This document shows positions 8,831 to 16,755 of a DNA stretch of 64,000 nucleotides, one piece after another (within the stretch, counting starts at the first letter, position 1; every line of letters begins with the position of its first letter). The notes under the pieces were generated by a model. The model searched no databases and was not told where the DNA came from. It worked only from the letters and a program-made list of their open reading frames with translations. The translations under genes and the position numbers were made by a program. The DNA is from Actinacidiphila yanglinensis (GTDB taxonomy: Bacteria; Actinomycetota; Actinomycetes; Streptomycetales; Streptomycetaceae): positions 1 through 64,000 of the forward strand of contig NZ_FNVU01000033.1 of the NCBI RefSeq assembly GCF_900107965.1, written 5' to 3'.

Positions 8831-8913
8831 CCGTCAATGATAGGGGCCGAGCAGCCGCCCGCGCTGGCGGCGGGCACGAGACGGTACGGGGGCGGGCCGG
8901 GTGCGAGGGGCGC

Positions 8914-8966
8914 GAGGGCACAGGTAAGGACCCCCCTCCTAGGAATACAGCCCTTACCTGATGCCC
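8914..8966. repeat. Long inverted repeat upstream of TetR 8830 / after ohr
   Basis: GAGGGCACAGGTAAGG on the left pairs with the right arm ending GATGCCCTC, the arms differing by one extra base. The core CAGGTAAGG (8921-8929) and CCTTACCTG (8952-8960) match perfectly across 22 bases. The loop itself contains the palindrome TCCTAGGA. It can be an ohr terminator, the TetR operator, or both. Confidence 0.65.
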
Positions 8967-8987
8967 TCGCCCGACGGAGCCGCCGCC

Positions 8988-9416
8988 TCAGACGAGGATC
9001 AGCTCGACGGCGATGTTGCCGCGGGTGGCGTTGGAGTACGGGCACACCTGATGGGCCTTCTCCACCAGGTCCTTCGCGGTGCCGGGGTCCACGTCCGGTA
9101 TCGAGACGAGGAGCTTGACGTCGAGGCCGAGACCTCCGTCGGGGGTCTTGCCGATGCCGACCTTCGCGGTCACCAGGGAGCCGGCGACGCTGGTCCCGGT
9201 CTGTCGCGCGACAACGCCGAGCGCGCTCTGGAAGCAGGCACTGTATCCGGCCGCGAAGAGCTGCTCGGGGTTGGTGCCCGCACCGCTGCCGCCCAGTTCC
9301 TTGGGGGTGTTGACGACGACGTCCAGCTTGCCGTCGTCACTGGCGACGCGGCCGTCGCGGCCGTTCTCCGCGGTGGCGACGGCAACGTACAGGACGTCCA
9401 CGGACTGCGTGGTCAT
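8988..9416 (-). CDS. ohr: Organic hydroperoxide resistance protein (Ohr/OsmC family)
   Basis: 142 residues from ATG at 9416, with AAGGAG nine bases upstream. The two catalytic cysteines are present: Cys61 in GYSACF and Cys125 in HQVCPYSNATRGN. Ohr proteins reduce organic and fatty-acid hydroperoxides in the cytoplasm with dihydrolipoamide or mycothiol-type thiols. It lies 47 bases after the secreted alpha/beta hydrolase and appears to be in the same unit, behind the operator at 10355-10380. No OhrR (MarR-type) regulator is adjacent, so control by the TetR at 10436 is the simplest reading. Confidence 0.92.
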   Translation of the reverse strand: MTTQSVDVLYVAVATAENGRDGRVASDDGKLDVVVNTPKELGGSGAGTNPEQLFAAGYSACFQSALGVVARQTGTSVAGSLVTAKVGIGKTPDGGLGLDVKLLVSIPDVDPGTAKDLVEKAHQVCPYSNATRGNIAVELILV

Positions 9417-9463
9417 GAGAAGTTCTCCTTCGAAGGTGGGGATGGGGGTGGGGTCGAGCGGGC

Positions 9464-10255
9464 TCAGCGTGCGGCCTGCTCGATGATCTTGGTGACGGCG
9501 CCGGGCCGGCTGACCATCACCGCGTGTGCGGCCTTCACCTCGGACACGTGGGCGTGCGCACGTGCGGCCATGAAGCGCTGCACATCGGGTGCGATCGCGT
9601 GGTCCTGAAGGGTGATCAGGTCCCAGGAGGGGATGGTGCGGAAGGCCTCACCGACGCTGGGGTCGGTGACCGCCCTGGTGTTGGCCGGGCGCTGCGCCGC
9701 GGCCAGGTTGGCGGCCGTGTCCGCGTCGACGTCGCCGGCGAACGCCTCCCGGAAGTGCGCCGGATCGATGGACACCTCCGTGCCGCCCGGCACCGGGGTG
9801 TAGACCAGCGGCAACGACGGAGAGGTCCGGCCGGCGAGGTCGCCGACCGTCTCACCCGTCACGGGGATGAACCCCGCGATGTAGACGAGGGACTTGACGT
9901 CGGGATCCGAGGTCGCCGCGTTGGTGATCACCGCGCCGCCGTAGGAATGGCCCACCAGCACCACCGGCCCCTTGATGGTGGCCAGGTAGCTGGAGAGGTA
10001 CGCCGAGTCGCTGGTGAGCCCCTGCAGCGGGTCGGCGATGGCGCGCACCGGATAGCCGTCGGCGCGCAGCCGCGTCATCACCGCGTCCCAGCTCGACGAG
10101 TCCGCCCACGCCCCGTGGACGAGGACGACCGTCGGCTTGGGCGGCCCGGACTTGCTGTCGTTCGCCAGCGCGACACCGGGCACCATGGCCGCCGCGAACA
10201 GGGTGAAGGCGGCGGCTCCGGCGAGCGCGACGCGGCGGGAGAGACGGAGTTGCAC
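9464..10255 (-). CDS. Secreted alpha/beta hydrolase
   Basis: 263 residues from GTG at 10255 (AGAAGGGG seven bases upstream). Residues 1-32 are a signal peptide: basic start, hydrophobic run, cleavage probably after VALAN. The mature part has LVHGAWADSSSWD, the nucleophile motif GHSYGG, and a C-terminal AHAVMVSRPG with the expected His. This fits the alpha/beta hydrolase-6 group of small esterase-like proteins. It leads the hydrolase-ohr unit and is divergent from the TetR at 10436, with the 26-bp palindrome between them. The substrate is unknown. Confidence 0.87.
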   Translation of the reverse strand: MQLRLSRRVALAGAAAFTLFAAAMVPGVALANDSKSGPPKPTVVLVHGAWADSSSWDAVMTRLRADGYPVRAIADPLQGLTSDSAYLSSYLATIKGPVVLVGHSYGGAVITNAATSDPDVKSLVYIAGFIPVTGETVGDLAGRTSPSLPLVYTPVPGGTEVSIDPAHFREAFAGDVDADTAANLAAAQRPANTRAVTDPSVGEAFRTIPSWDLITLQDHAIAPDVQRFMAARAHAHVSEVKAAHAVMVSRPGAVTKIIEQAAR

Positions 10256-10354
10256 GATGAATCCCCTTCTGGAGTGGGACGGGAGGCGGAACGCGGCGCT
10301 CGGCGATCGCCTGGTGGGGACCGCGACGCGGCCACGAAGTTCCGCTCCCGTACG

Positions 10355-10380
10355 AGGTAGACTAACTAGTAACTCTACCT
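10355..10380. promoter_or_regulatory. 26-bp palindromic TetR operator
   Basis: The half-sites read AGGTAGACTAACT and AGTAACTCTACCT, matching at 11 of 13 positions around a central ACTAGT. It lies midway between the divergent secreted hydrolase/ohr unit and the TetR gene at 10436, where it would cover both promoters. It is unlike the dyad used at 245-313, so this TetR has its own specificity. Confidence 0.75.
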
Positions 10381-10435
10381 GCCGCCACAGTGCCAGAACG
10401 GACGGCTCGACGCAAGCGAAGGGGGAACCCGTACG

Positions 10436-11008
10436 ATGAGCCACGTGAACGTGCCCGTACGAGAGCGTCTGATCGACGCGGCCACCGAGCTCTTCTACGC
10501 GCACGGACTGCGCGCGGTGAGCGCCGACAAGATCATCGAGCGGGTCGGCACCACGAAGGTGACCTTCTACCGGCACTTCAGGACCAAGGACGACCTGGTC
10601 GTGGCGTACCTGGAGGGGTGTGCGACGCTCGAGCGCGACGGCGTCGGCAGCGTGATCGCCCAGGCCGGCGGGGACGTCGACACGGCCCTGCGCCTGATCT
10701 CGGAGGCCATCGGCACCCTGGCCTGCAGCCCGGGCTTCCGCGGCTGCCCCTTCATCAACGCGGCCGCCGAGTACCCCGATCCCGCCGGCTCCGTGCGCCA
10801 GGTCGTCGAGGCGCACCGGGCCTGGTACACGAAGACCTTCGAGCAGCTCATCGCGCCGCTCGGACTGCCGGACCAGGCCGCCGCCGCAGCGGATCTGATG
10901 GTCCTCCGCGATGGCGCCATGGTCGCCGGCTACCTCGGCGACCCCACCGCCGCCGCCGGTTCGTTCCTGCGCGGCTGCCGCGCGCTCCTTCGCCCGCTGC
11001 GCGACTGA
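10436..11008 (+). CDS. TetR-family regulator of the hydrolase-ohr unit
   Basis: 190 residues from ATG at 10436, after AAGGGGG. The DNA-binding part contains DKIIERVGTTKVTFYRHFRTKDDLVVAYL (residues about 27-55). The C-terminal part keeps GFRGCPFINAAAEYPD and VLRDGAMVAGYLGDP, nearly the same as in the TetR at 7523. Its location beside a 26-bp palindrome implies autoregulation and repression of the divergent secreted hydrolase and Ohr. A peroxide-derived or lipid ligand is plausible given Ohr, but this is inference only. Confidence 0.88.
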   Translation: MSHVNVPVRERLIDAATELFYAHGLRAVSADKIIERVGTTKVTFYRHFRTKDDLVVAYLEGCATLERDGVGSVIAQAGGDVDTALRLISEAIGTLACSPGFRGCPFINAAAEYPDPAGSVRQVVEAHRAWYTKTFEQLIAPLGLPDQAAAAADLMVLRDGAMVAGYLGDPTAAAGSFLRGCRALLRPLRD

Positions 11009-11192
11009 TCGGCACCAACTCCCGCACGGCGCAACGGGATCGGCCGATCCTCGGGCACCGAAACAGGCCAGTCGCGACCTGCCGCACCGACGACGCCACG
11101 TCATGAGCGGCCCGGCGCGCGCCGACCACCCCCCGAGCAGGGCCGTGCGGCGATGCCGGAGCGCCCACTGCCGCCCCCCGCTGCCTCCCCCC

Positions 11193-11245
11193 TGGACAGA
11201 CTGGTCGGTCTGTTGTTAGCTTCGATCCGGACAGACCAGTCTGTC
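11193..11245 (+). promoter_or_regulatory. MFS pump promoter with two TetR operators
   Basis: TGGACA (11193-11198) and TTAGCT (11216-11221) are spaced by 17 bases. A first inverted repeat, ACAGAC-6-GTCTGT (11196-11213), overlaps the -35 box and spacer. A second, GACAGACCAGTCTGTC (11230-11245), has perfect 7-base arms and lies just downstream of the -10 box. The half-site GACAGAC/ACAGAC is common to both. This is the same operator-promoter-operator design as in P1, P3 and P4, with a different recognition sequence. Confidence 0.75.
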
Positions 11246-11260
11246 TGGAGGAGGGGTCCC

Positions 11261-12511
11261 TTGGCATCCCACTGCGTCCGCGCGGCCGCGACGGCCGACG
11301 CCACGGCGCCCGGCCGCGACCGACCGGACACACCCGTCGGCGCCGGCACGCTCGCCCTCGCGAGCTCCCTGGTCGTGCTCTTCCTCGCGAGCGCGAACGC
11401 GCCGAGCCCGCTGTATCAGAGGTACGAGGCGGCGTGGCACGCCAGCGCGCTGATCGGGACGGCCGCGTTCGCCACCTACGCGGCCACGGTCATCGTGGGG
11501 TTGCTGTGGCTGGACCGGCTGCCCGAGCGCTTCGGGCGCCGCGCGGTACTGCTCGCCTGCGTCGGCGGCCAGGTGATCGCCCTCGCCCTGTTCGCCGTCG
11601 CCGGCTCGTTCCTGGCGATCATCGTCGGCCGGGCGGTGCAGGGGCTGGCCTCGGGCGCCGCGTTCGGGACCCTGTCGGCCCTGATGATCGAGTCCGACGA
11701 GGAGCGCGGCCCGATCGCCGGCGCCGCCTCGCCCGGCACCGGGAGCGGGATCGGGGCGCTGCTGAGCGGCCTCCTCATCCAGTTCGCCCCCGGCCCCACC
11801 CACACGGTCTACCTCGTGCTGGCCTCGGTCCTGCTGGCCCAGGGGGTCCTGGTCCTGCGCCTGCTCCCGGACACGGGCCGGCGGCCGGGGCCGGTGCTGT
11901 CGCTCAGGCCGCGGATCGCCGTGCCCCCGCACGCCCGCGCGGCCTTCCTCGGCAGCGCGCCCGTGGTCTTCGCGGTCTGGGGCCTGTCCGGCTTCTACGC
12001 GGCGCTGAGTCCGGCGCTGTTCCGCACGCTGGCGCCCGGAGCCGCCGGCTGGCAGAGCGCGCTCCCGCTGTTCACGCTGCTGGGCACGGCGACGGTGACG
12101 ACCGTGGCGCTGCGCCGCGTCGGCGGCCGGGCGGTCACCGTCGCCGGCCTGTTCCTGACGCTCGCCGGTCTCGGCGTGACCCTCGCGGCGCTCGCGGCGG
12201 GCTCGGTCGGCCTCTACCTGACGGCCAGTTCGATAGCGGGCATGGGGTACGGTTCCGGCTTCCAGGGCCCGGTCCGCATGGTGACCGCGGGTGCGTCGGA
12301 CCGCGACAGGCCGGCGTTGATGGCCGCCGTGTTCGTGGTCGCCTACCTGGGCCTCGGGGCCGCCGCGATCGTGCCGGGCGCCCTGACGAGTGAGGGGATA
12401 GCGCTCACCCGGGTGGCTGCCGGCCTGGCCCTGGTGCTGGCGATCCTCAGCGCCGCCGCACTGGTGGCGGTCCTACGTGTCACAAGGAAGGTCGGATCGG
12501 ATGCGGACTGA
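11261..12511 (+). CDS. MFS transporter
   Basis: 416 residues from TTG at 11261, supported by GGAGGAGGGG immediately upstream and by the operators ending just before it. About 12 hydrophobic helices are readable. The cytoplasmic loop after helix 2 reads LDRLPERFGRRAV, the MFS motif A, and NAPSPLYQRYE in helix 1 is typical of DHA-like exporters. It is probably a drug or metabolite exporter in the cytoplasmic membrane. Its stop overlaps the start of the TetR gene at 12501, so pump and regulator are co-transcribed and share the promoter described at 11193. Confidence 0.85.
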   Translation: MASHCVRAAATADATAPGRDRPDTPVGAGTLALASSLVVLFLASANAPSPLYQRYEAAWHASALIGTAAFATYAATVIVGLLWLDRLPERFGRRAVLLACVGGQVIALALFAVAGSFLAIIVGRAVQGLASGAAFGTLSALMIESDEERGPIAGAASPGTGSGIGALLSGLLIQFAPGPTHTVYLVLASVLLAQGVLVLRLLPDTGRRPGPVLSLRPRIAVPPHARAAFLGSAPVVFAVWGLSGFYAALSPALFRTLAPGAAGWQSALPLFTLLGTATVTTVALRRVGGRAVTVAGLFLTLAGLGVTLAALAAGSVGLYLTASSIAGMGYGSGFQGPVRMVTAGASDRDRPALMAAVFVVAYLGLGAAAIVPGALTSEGIALTRVAAGLALVLAILSAAALVAVLRVTRKVGSDAD

Positions 12512-13085
12512 CGTCGGCGGTTCACCACGCGAGCGGCTCCTCGCCGCCGCCGCGGAGCTGTTCTACCAGGAGGGGATCCGGAGCGTCGGCATCGGCCGGC
12601 TCCTCGAACACGCGGGAGTGGCGAAGGCCAGCCTGTACGACGCGTTCGGGTCGAAGGACGAGCTGGTCGTCGCCTACCTGAGGGCCCGGCACGACGCGAT
12701 GCGGGGGCTCTTCCGCGACGCCGTCGCACGCCATGGCACCCCCCGCGCGAGGGTGCTCGCGCCCTTCGACGTCCAGGCCGCCTTCGCCGCCGACAGCACC
12801 TACCGCGGATGCGCCTTCGCCCGCGCCATCGCCGAGTCGCACCCGGCCGGCGTGGACACCGCGGCCTCGGACTACCGCGCCTGGATCCGCGAGACCTTCG
12901 CGGGCCTGGCGGCGGAGGCGGGCGCGGCCGACCCTCCGACCCTGGCGATGCAACTGCACGCCCTGTGGGACGGAGCCGCGCAGTCACTTCAGATGGACCA
13001 CGACCCCCAGGTGGTGCGCGCCGCGCGCGACGCGGCGGCGGCCCTCCTCGACACGGCGCTGCCGGGCACGCGGAACGTGCCCTGA
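12501..13085 (+). CDS. TetR-family regulator of the MFS pump
   Basis: 194 residues from ATG at 12501, preceded by AAGGAAGG and overlapping the pump stop codon by 11 bases. The helix-turn-helix contains GRLLEHAGVAKASLYDAFGSKDELVVAYL. The ligand domain keeps YRGCAF but has diverged from its paralogues at 7523 and 10436 (RDGAM is replaced by WDGAA). Such arrangements usually mean the regulator represses the pump-tetR unit and releases it when a pump substrate binds. Confidence 0.87.
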   Translation: MRTDVGGSPRERLLAAAAELFYQEGIRSVGIGRLLEHAGVAKASLYDAFGSKDELVVAYLRARHDAMRGLFRDAVARHGTPRARVLAPFDVQAAFAADSTYRGCAFARAIAESHPAGVDTAASDYRAWIRETFAGLAAEAGAADPPTLAMQLHALWDGAAQSLQMDHDPQVVRAARDAAAALLDTALPGTRNVP

Positions 13086-13142
13086 CCACCAAGCAGCCCT
13101 TGTCCCTTGACGGATGACCCGAGAGCGACCAGGAGCGACACA

Positions 13143-13820
13143 GTGAACGACAGTCCCACGTACCCGACCCTCGGGCTCGGCGCCGACGAAGTCCTCACCA
13201 CCACGCGCGCGGTGCGCCGGCGCCTGGACCTGACCCGCCCCGTTCCCCGGGAGTTGATCCAGGAGGCCGTGAAGGTCGCCACCCAGGCACCGACCGGCCG
13301 CAACCAGCAGCAGTGGGACTTCGTCTTCGTCGACGATCCCGAGACGAAGGCGAAGGCGGCGGACATCTGGCGGGCCGGGCTGATGGCCGGGGCGCCGGAC
13401 GAGCACGACTCCGCCCCACTGCCCACCCGGATGAGTTTCGCCTCGGCGGAGTGGGGGCGGATCCGGGGCAGCCTCGGCCACCTGGTCCAGCACCTGCACG
13501 AGGTGCCGGTGCTGATGATCCCGGTGGTGCGGGTCGCCCGCCGGGAGGAACTCGACTCGGTCCGCGGGCAGGCGCACAGCTGGGGCTCGGTGATTCCCGC
13601 GGCCTGGAGTTTCATGCTCGCGGCGAGGGAACGCGGCCTGGGCACGGCCTGGACCGTCGCCCACCTCACGTACGAGCGCGAGATGGCCGACCTGCTCGGC
13701 CTCCCGTTCGAGAGGACCGTGCAGGTCGCGCTGACCCCGATCGCGTACACGATCGGCACCGACTTCAAGCCGGGCCCGCGGGCCGACGACGCGAACTTCA
13801 GCCACTGGAACCGCTGGTAG
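13143..13820 (+). CDS. Nitroreductase family protein
   Basis: 225 residues from GTG at 13143 (CCAGGAG seven bases upstream). TTRAVRRRLDLTRPV near the start, the APTGRNQQQWDF stretch that contacts FMN, and GSVIPAAWSFMLAARERGLGTAW are typical of FMN-dependent nitroreductase/NADH dehydrogenase-like enzymes. It probably reduces nitro or quinone compounds with NAD(P)H. It lies 57 bases after the pump regulator on the same strand and may be in that unit. It converges with the quinone oxidoreductase at 13853. Confidence 0.87.
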   Translation: MNDSPTYPTLGLGADEVLTTTRAVRRRLDLTRPVPRELIQEAVKVATQAPTGRNQQQWDFVFVDDPETKAKAADIWRAGLMAGAPDEHDSAPLPTRMSFASAEWGRIRGSLGHLVQHLHEVPVLMIPVVRVARREELDSVRGQAHSWGSVIPAAWSFMLAARERGLGTAWTVAHLTYEREMADLLGLPFERTVQVALTPIAYTIGTDFKPGPRADDANFSHWNRW

Positions 13821-13852
13821 CCGTTCCCGTTCCCGTCAGCGGGCGGTGGACG

Positions 13853-14815
13853 TCAGCCGGTGACGGTGAGGACGAGCTTGCCGCGGGTCCGGTTGCCCTC
13901 GCCCAGGCGGTGGGCCTCGGCGGCCTGCTCCAGCGCGAAGGTGCGCTCCACCTCGACCCGGACCGCGCCTGCGTCGACCAGACCAGCGATCGTGGCCAGG
14001 GCCGGGGAGTCCGGCTCCACCAGGAACGGGCTGGTGCGCACCCCGGCCGGACCGGCCAGGAGGGACAGGCGCTCCGGGACGCCGCCGGGGATCGAGACGA
14101 CGAGACCGCCGGGACGGGTCACCGACACGGACCGCGCGGCGGTGTCGTCCTGCGAGCCGACCAGGTCGATGACGACGTCGATGCCGCCGGTGACGTCCTC
14201 GAACCGCTGCCGGGTGTAGTCGATCATCTCGTCCGCGCCCAGTTCCTTGAGCCAGGCGTGCCGCGGTGCGCTGGCCGTCGCCACGACCTCGGCGCCGAGG
14301 TGCTTGGCGAACTGGACCGCCAGGTGCCCCACGCCGCCGGCCGCCGCGTGCACGAGCACCCGCTGCCCGGCCTGCACGCCGGCGGTGTCGACCAGCGCCT
14401 GCCATGCGGTGAGTGCCGCGAGCGGCAGGGCGGCGGCCTCGGCATGACCGAGGGAGGCCGGCTTGCGGGCGAAGTGCCGGGACGGCGCCGTGACGAACTC
14501 GGCGTAGCCGCCGGCCGGCCGCGGGAACCAGGGCATGGCGTAGACCTCGTCGCCGGGCGCGAGCGTGGTGACGCCGAAGCCGACCTCCTCCACCACGCCG
14601 GAGACGTCCCAGCCCAGGATCAGCGGCAGCGTCTGCAGGCCGGCCATGCCCTGGCCGGCGCGGGTCTTCCAGTCCACCGGGTTGATCCCCGCCGCGTGCA
14701 CACGGACCAGCACCTCGGTCGGCAGCGGCTCGGGCCGGGCGACCCGCCCGGCGGTCAGGACCTCCGGTCCGCCGAACCCGTCGATGGTGACGGCACGCAT
14801 GGTGTGCTCGCTCAT
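13853..14815 (-). CDS. NADP-dependent quinone oxidoreductase (zinc-independent MDR family)
   Basis: 320 residues from ATG at 14815, with GAGGAACC upstream. The N-terminal GroES-like part holds GINPVDWKTRAGQG, and the Rossmann part has VLVHAAAGGVGHLAVQFAKHLGA, the AXXGXXG NADPH loop of quinone reductases. No catalytic-zinc cysteine or GHE motif is present, which separates it from alcohol dehydrogenases. It is likely cytoplasmic. It is divergent from the DJ-1/AraC regulator at 14940, which may control it. Two similar genes sit at 31731 and 40106. Confidence 0.88.
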   Translation of the reverse strand: MSEHTMRAVTIDGFGGPEVLTAGRVARPEPLPTEVLVRVHAAGINPVDWKTRAGQGMAGLQTLPLILGWDVSGVVEEVGFGVTTLAPGDEVYAMPWFPRPAGGYAEFVTAPSRHFARKPASLGHAEAAALPLAALTAWQALVDTAGVQAGQRVLVHAAAGGVGHLAVQFAKHLGAEVVATASAPRHAWLKELGADEMIDYTRQRFEDVTGGIDVVIDLVGSQDDTAARSVSVTRPGGLVVSIPGGVPERLSLLAGPAGVRTSPFLVEPDSPALATIAGLVDAGAVRVEVERTFALEQAAEAHRLGEGNRTRGKLVLTVTG

Positions 14816-14939
14816 GGTTCCTCGCTCATGTCTGTCGTGTCTGTTCCCGCCCGGGCCGGGCCCGGGCGAGATCCACTGTGTCGCGCCTCCACGACGGCCG
14901 GTGAGTGGCCTGAGGGACACCTGTCGTACTATTCCGGCC

Positions 14940-15920
14940 ATGCCCCATCACGTTGCCGTTCTCGCGCTCGACGGAGTCCTGCCCCTGGACCTGGGCATCC
15001 CGGCCCGGGTGTTCAACGAGGCGTGCGAGCCGGACGGGACCCGTCTCTACTCGGTGCGCACCTTCTCGCTCGGCGGCCGACCGGTCCGTACGCACGAGGA
15101 CTTCCGGATCCTGGTCGACCACGACGAGGAACTGCTGGAGACCGCGGACACCGTGGTGATCGCCACCGTGGAGCCCGGCGAGGAACTGCTCGCGACGGGG
15201 ACGCTGCCGGACGGCCTCGCCGCCGCGCTGGATCGGATCCGGCCGCGGACCCGCATCGTGAGCCTGTGCACCTCGGCCTTCCTGCTCGCGGCCGCCGGCC
15301 TGCTCGACGGCCGGCGGGCCACCACCCACTGGGCGCTGTGCGACAGGCTCGCCGGGCGGTTTCCCGGCGTCGAGGTCGATCCGGACGTGCTGTTCGTCGA
15401 CAACGGCCGCATCCTGACGTCCGCCGGTGGTGCGGCCGGCATCGACACGTGCCTGCACCTGGTGCGACTGGACCACGGGGCGACGGTCGCGGCGGCCGCG
15501 GCGCGCCGGTGCGTCGCGGCCCCCTGGCGCGAGGGCGGGCAGGCCCAGTTCATCGAGCACCTGGTCCCGCAGGACACCGACCGTTCCACTTCGGCGACCC
15601 GGCAGTGGGCGCTGGAACGGATGGCGGAACCGATCACGCTGGAGGACATGGCAGGGCACGCGCACATGAGCGTACGCACCTTCACCCGCCGTTTCCGCGG
15701 CGAGGCGGGCATCAGCCCGCTCAAGTGGCTGGCCCAGCGCCGGCTGGCCCACGCGCGCCAGCTGCTGGAGTCCACCGACCTGACCGTCGCACGTATTGCC
15801 GCCGCGAGCGGCTTCGGCGACCCGGTCGCATTGCGCAAGCACTTCCACGCCCAGGTGGGCCTGGCCCCCCTGGCCTACCGCCGCGCCCACCACGCCCCCG
15901 ACCCGGCCCCGGTACGGTGA
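14940..15920 (+). CDS. GlxA/FtrA-type AraC regulator with DJ-1/PfpI domain
   Basis: 326 residues from ATG at 14940. Residues 1-185 are a DJ-1/PfpI-like domain with SLCTSAFLLAAAGLLDGRRATTHW, where the elbow cysteine is kept. Residues about 215-315 are an AraC DNA-binding domain (TLEDMAGHAHMSVRTFTRRF and VARIAAASGFGDPVALRKHF). This architecture is the GlxA/FtrA regulator type, usually activators of nearby oxidoreductase genes. The divergent quinone oxidoreductase is the obvious target. The 124-base intergenic region has no clear palindrome. Confidence 0.9.
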   Translation: MPHHVAVLALDGVLPLDLGIPARVFNEACEPDGTRLYSVRTFSLGGRPVRTHEDFRILVDHDEELLETADTVVIATVEPGEELLATGTLPDGLAAALDRIRPRTRIVSLCTSAFLLAAAGLLDGRRATTHWALCDRLAGRFPGVEVDPDVLFVDNGRILTSAGGAAGIDTCLHLVRLDHGATVAAAAARRCVAAPWREGGQAQFIEHLVPQDTDRSTSATRQWALERMAEPITLEDMAGHAHMSVRTFTRRFRGEAGISPLKWLAQRRLAHARQLLESTDLTVARIAAASGFGDPVALRKHFHAQVGLAPLAYRRAHHAPDPAPVR

Positions 15921-16071
15921 ACGCTCCTCCCTGATCCGGGGAGGCGGCCGCGCGATCGGCTTGCGCGGGCAGCGGCTCCGGCTCGACTTCCGGTGGTGGG
16001 TTGCATGCCGGCTGCCGCAGACCCCGCCAACCGGTTGTCGACTCCCCCGCCGAGCGGAACGAGAGGGTCCC

Positions 16072-16713
16072 ATGCGCACTCTTTACGTCGTCACCCATCC
16101 GCAGGCGACGCACCACGTCGAGGGAGTCGTCGGCGGATGGCACGACTCGCAGCTGACGCCCGCCGGCGTCCGTGCGGCGGTCTCCATCGCCCGGGAGCTG
16201 CGGGCCCGGATTCCGGCCGGCGCCGAGGTGGAGCTGTTCACGTCGGATCTGCGGCGCACCCGGCGCACGGCCCATGAGGTGGCCGAACTGTTCGGGGTGA
16301 AGCCGGTCCTGGACCGCAGGCTGCGCGAGAAGTCCTACGGCGAGGCGGAGGGGAAGCCGCAGGAGTGGCTCGACCGGCGCTTCGTCCCACCGCCGGCGGT
16401 CGGGGAGCGAATGGACCACGACGAGGGCGTGCGGGGCTCCGAGACCAAGGCCGCGTGGGCACGCCGCATCTACGCCGCCATGGACGAGATCCTGCGGAAC
16501 CCTTGCGAACACCAGATCATCGTGACGCACGGCGGCTCCTTGACGTGCGTCGTGGCGTCCTGGATCAGGATGCCGGTCGAGTCGCTCGGTTACGCGGGCT
16601 TCCGGGCGCCCTCCGGCAGCATCACCACGCTGCGCGAGGACGACTTCCTCCACAACCGCCAGGTCCTCGGCCTCGGCGACACCCGCCATCTCGACATCCC
16701 CGCGGCGGGCTGA
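16072..16713 (+). CDS. Histidine phosphatase-like protein with altered RHG motif
   Basis: 213 residues from ATG at 16072. The fold markers of the phosphoglycerate mutase-like superfamily are present: LYVVTHP at the N-terminus, TSDLRRTRRTA, REKSYGEAEG and VTHGGS. The phospho-accepting His is kept (His9), but the invariant Arg before it is Thr8, and the following Gly is Pro. The second His and the later Arg are in place. I therefore call the family with confidence but not the activity. Some actinomycete relatives share this THP form. It stands alone between the AraC gene and secY. Confidence 0.78.
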   Translation: MRTLYVVTHPQATHHVEGVVGGWHDSQLTPAGVRAAVSIARELRARIPAGAEVELFTSDLRRTRRTAHEVAELFGVKPVLDRRLREKSYGEAEGKPQEWLDRRFVPPPAVGERMDHDEGVRGSETKAAWARRIYAAMDEILRNPCEHQIIVTHGGSLTCVVASWIRMPVESLGYAGFRAPSGSITTLREDDFLHNRQVLGLGDTRHLDIPAAG

Positions 16714-16755
16714 CCTCGACCCGCGCCGTCCGAAGGGGCGTGCACGGCGGGCCGC

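Noticed and set aside
13313..15934. 873-residue plus-strand frame across the quinone oxidoreductase and AraC genes
   Set aside because: Its content is low-complexity Arg/Gly/Ala. The three recognised families in other frames account for the region.
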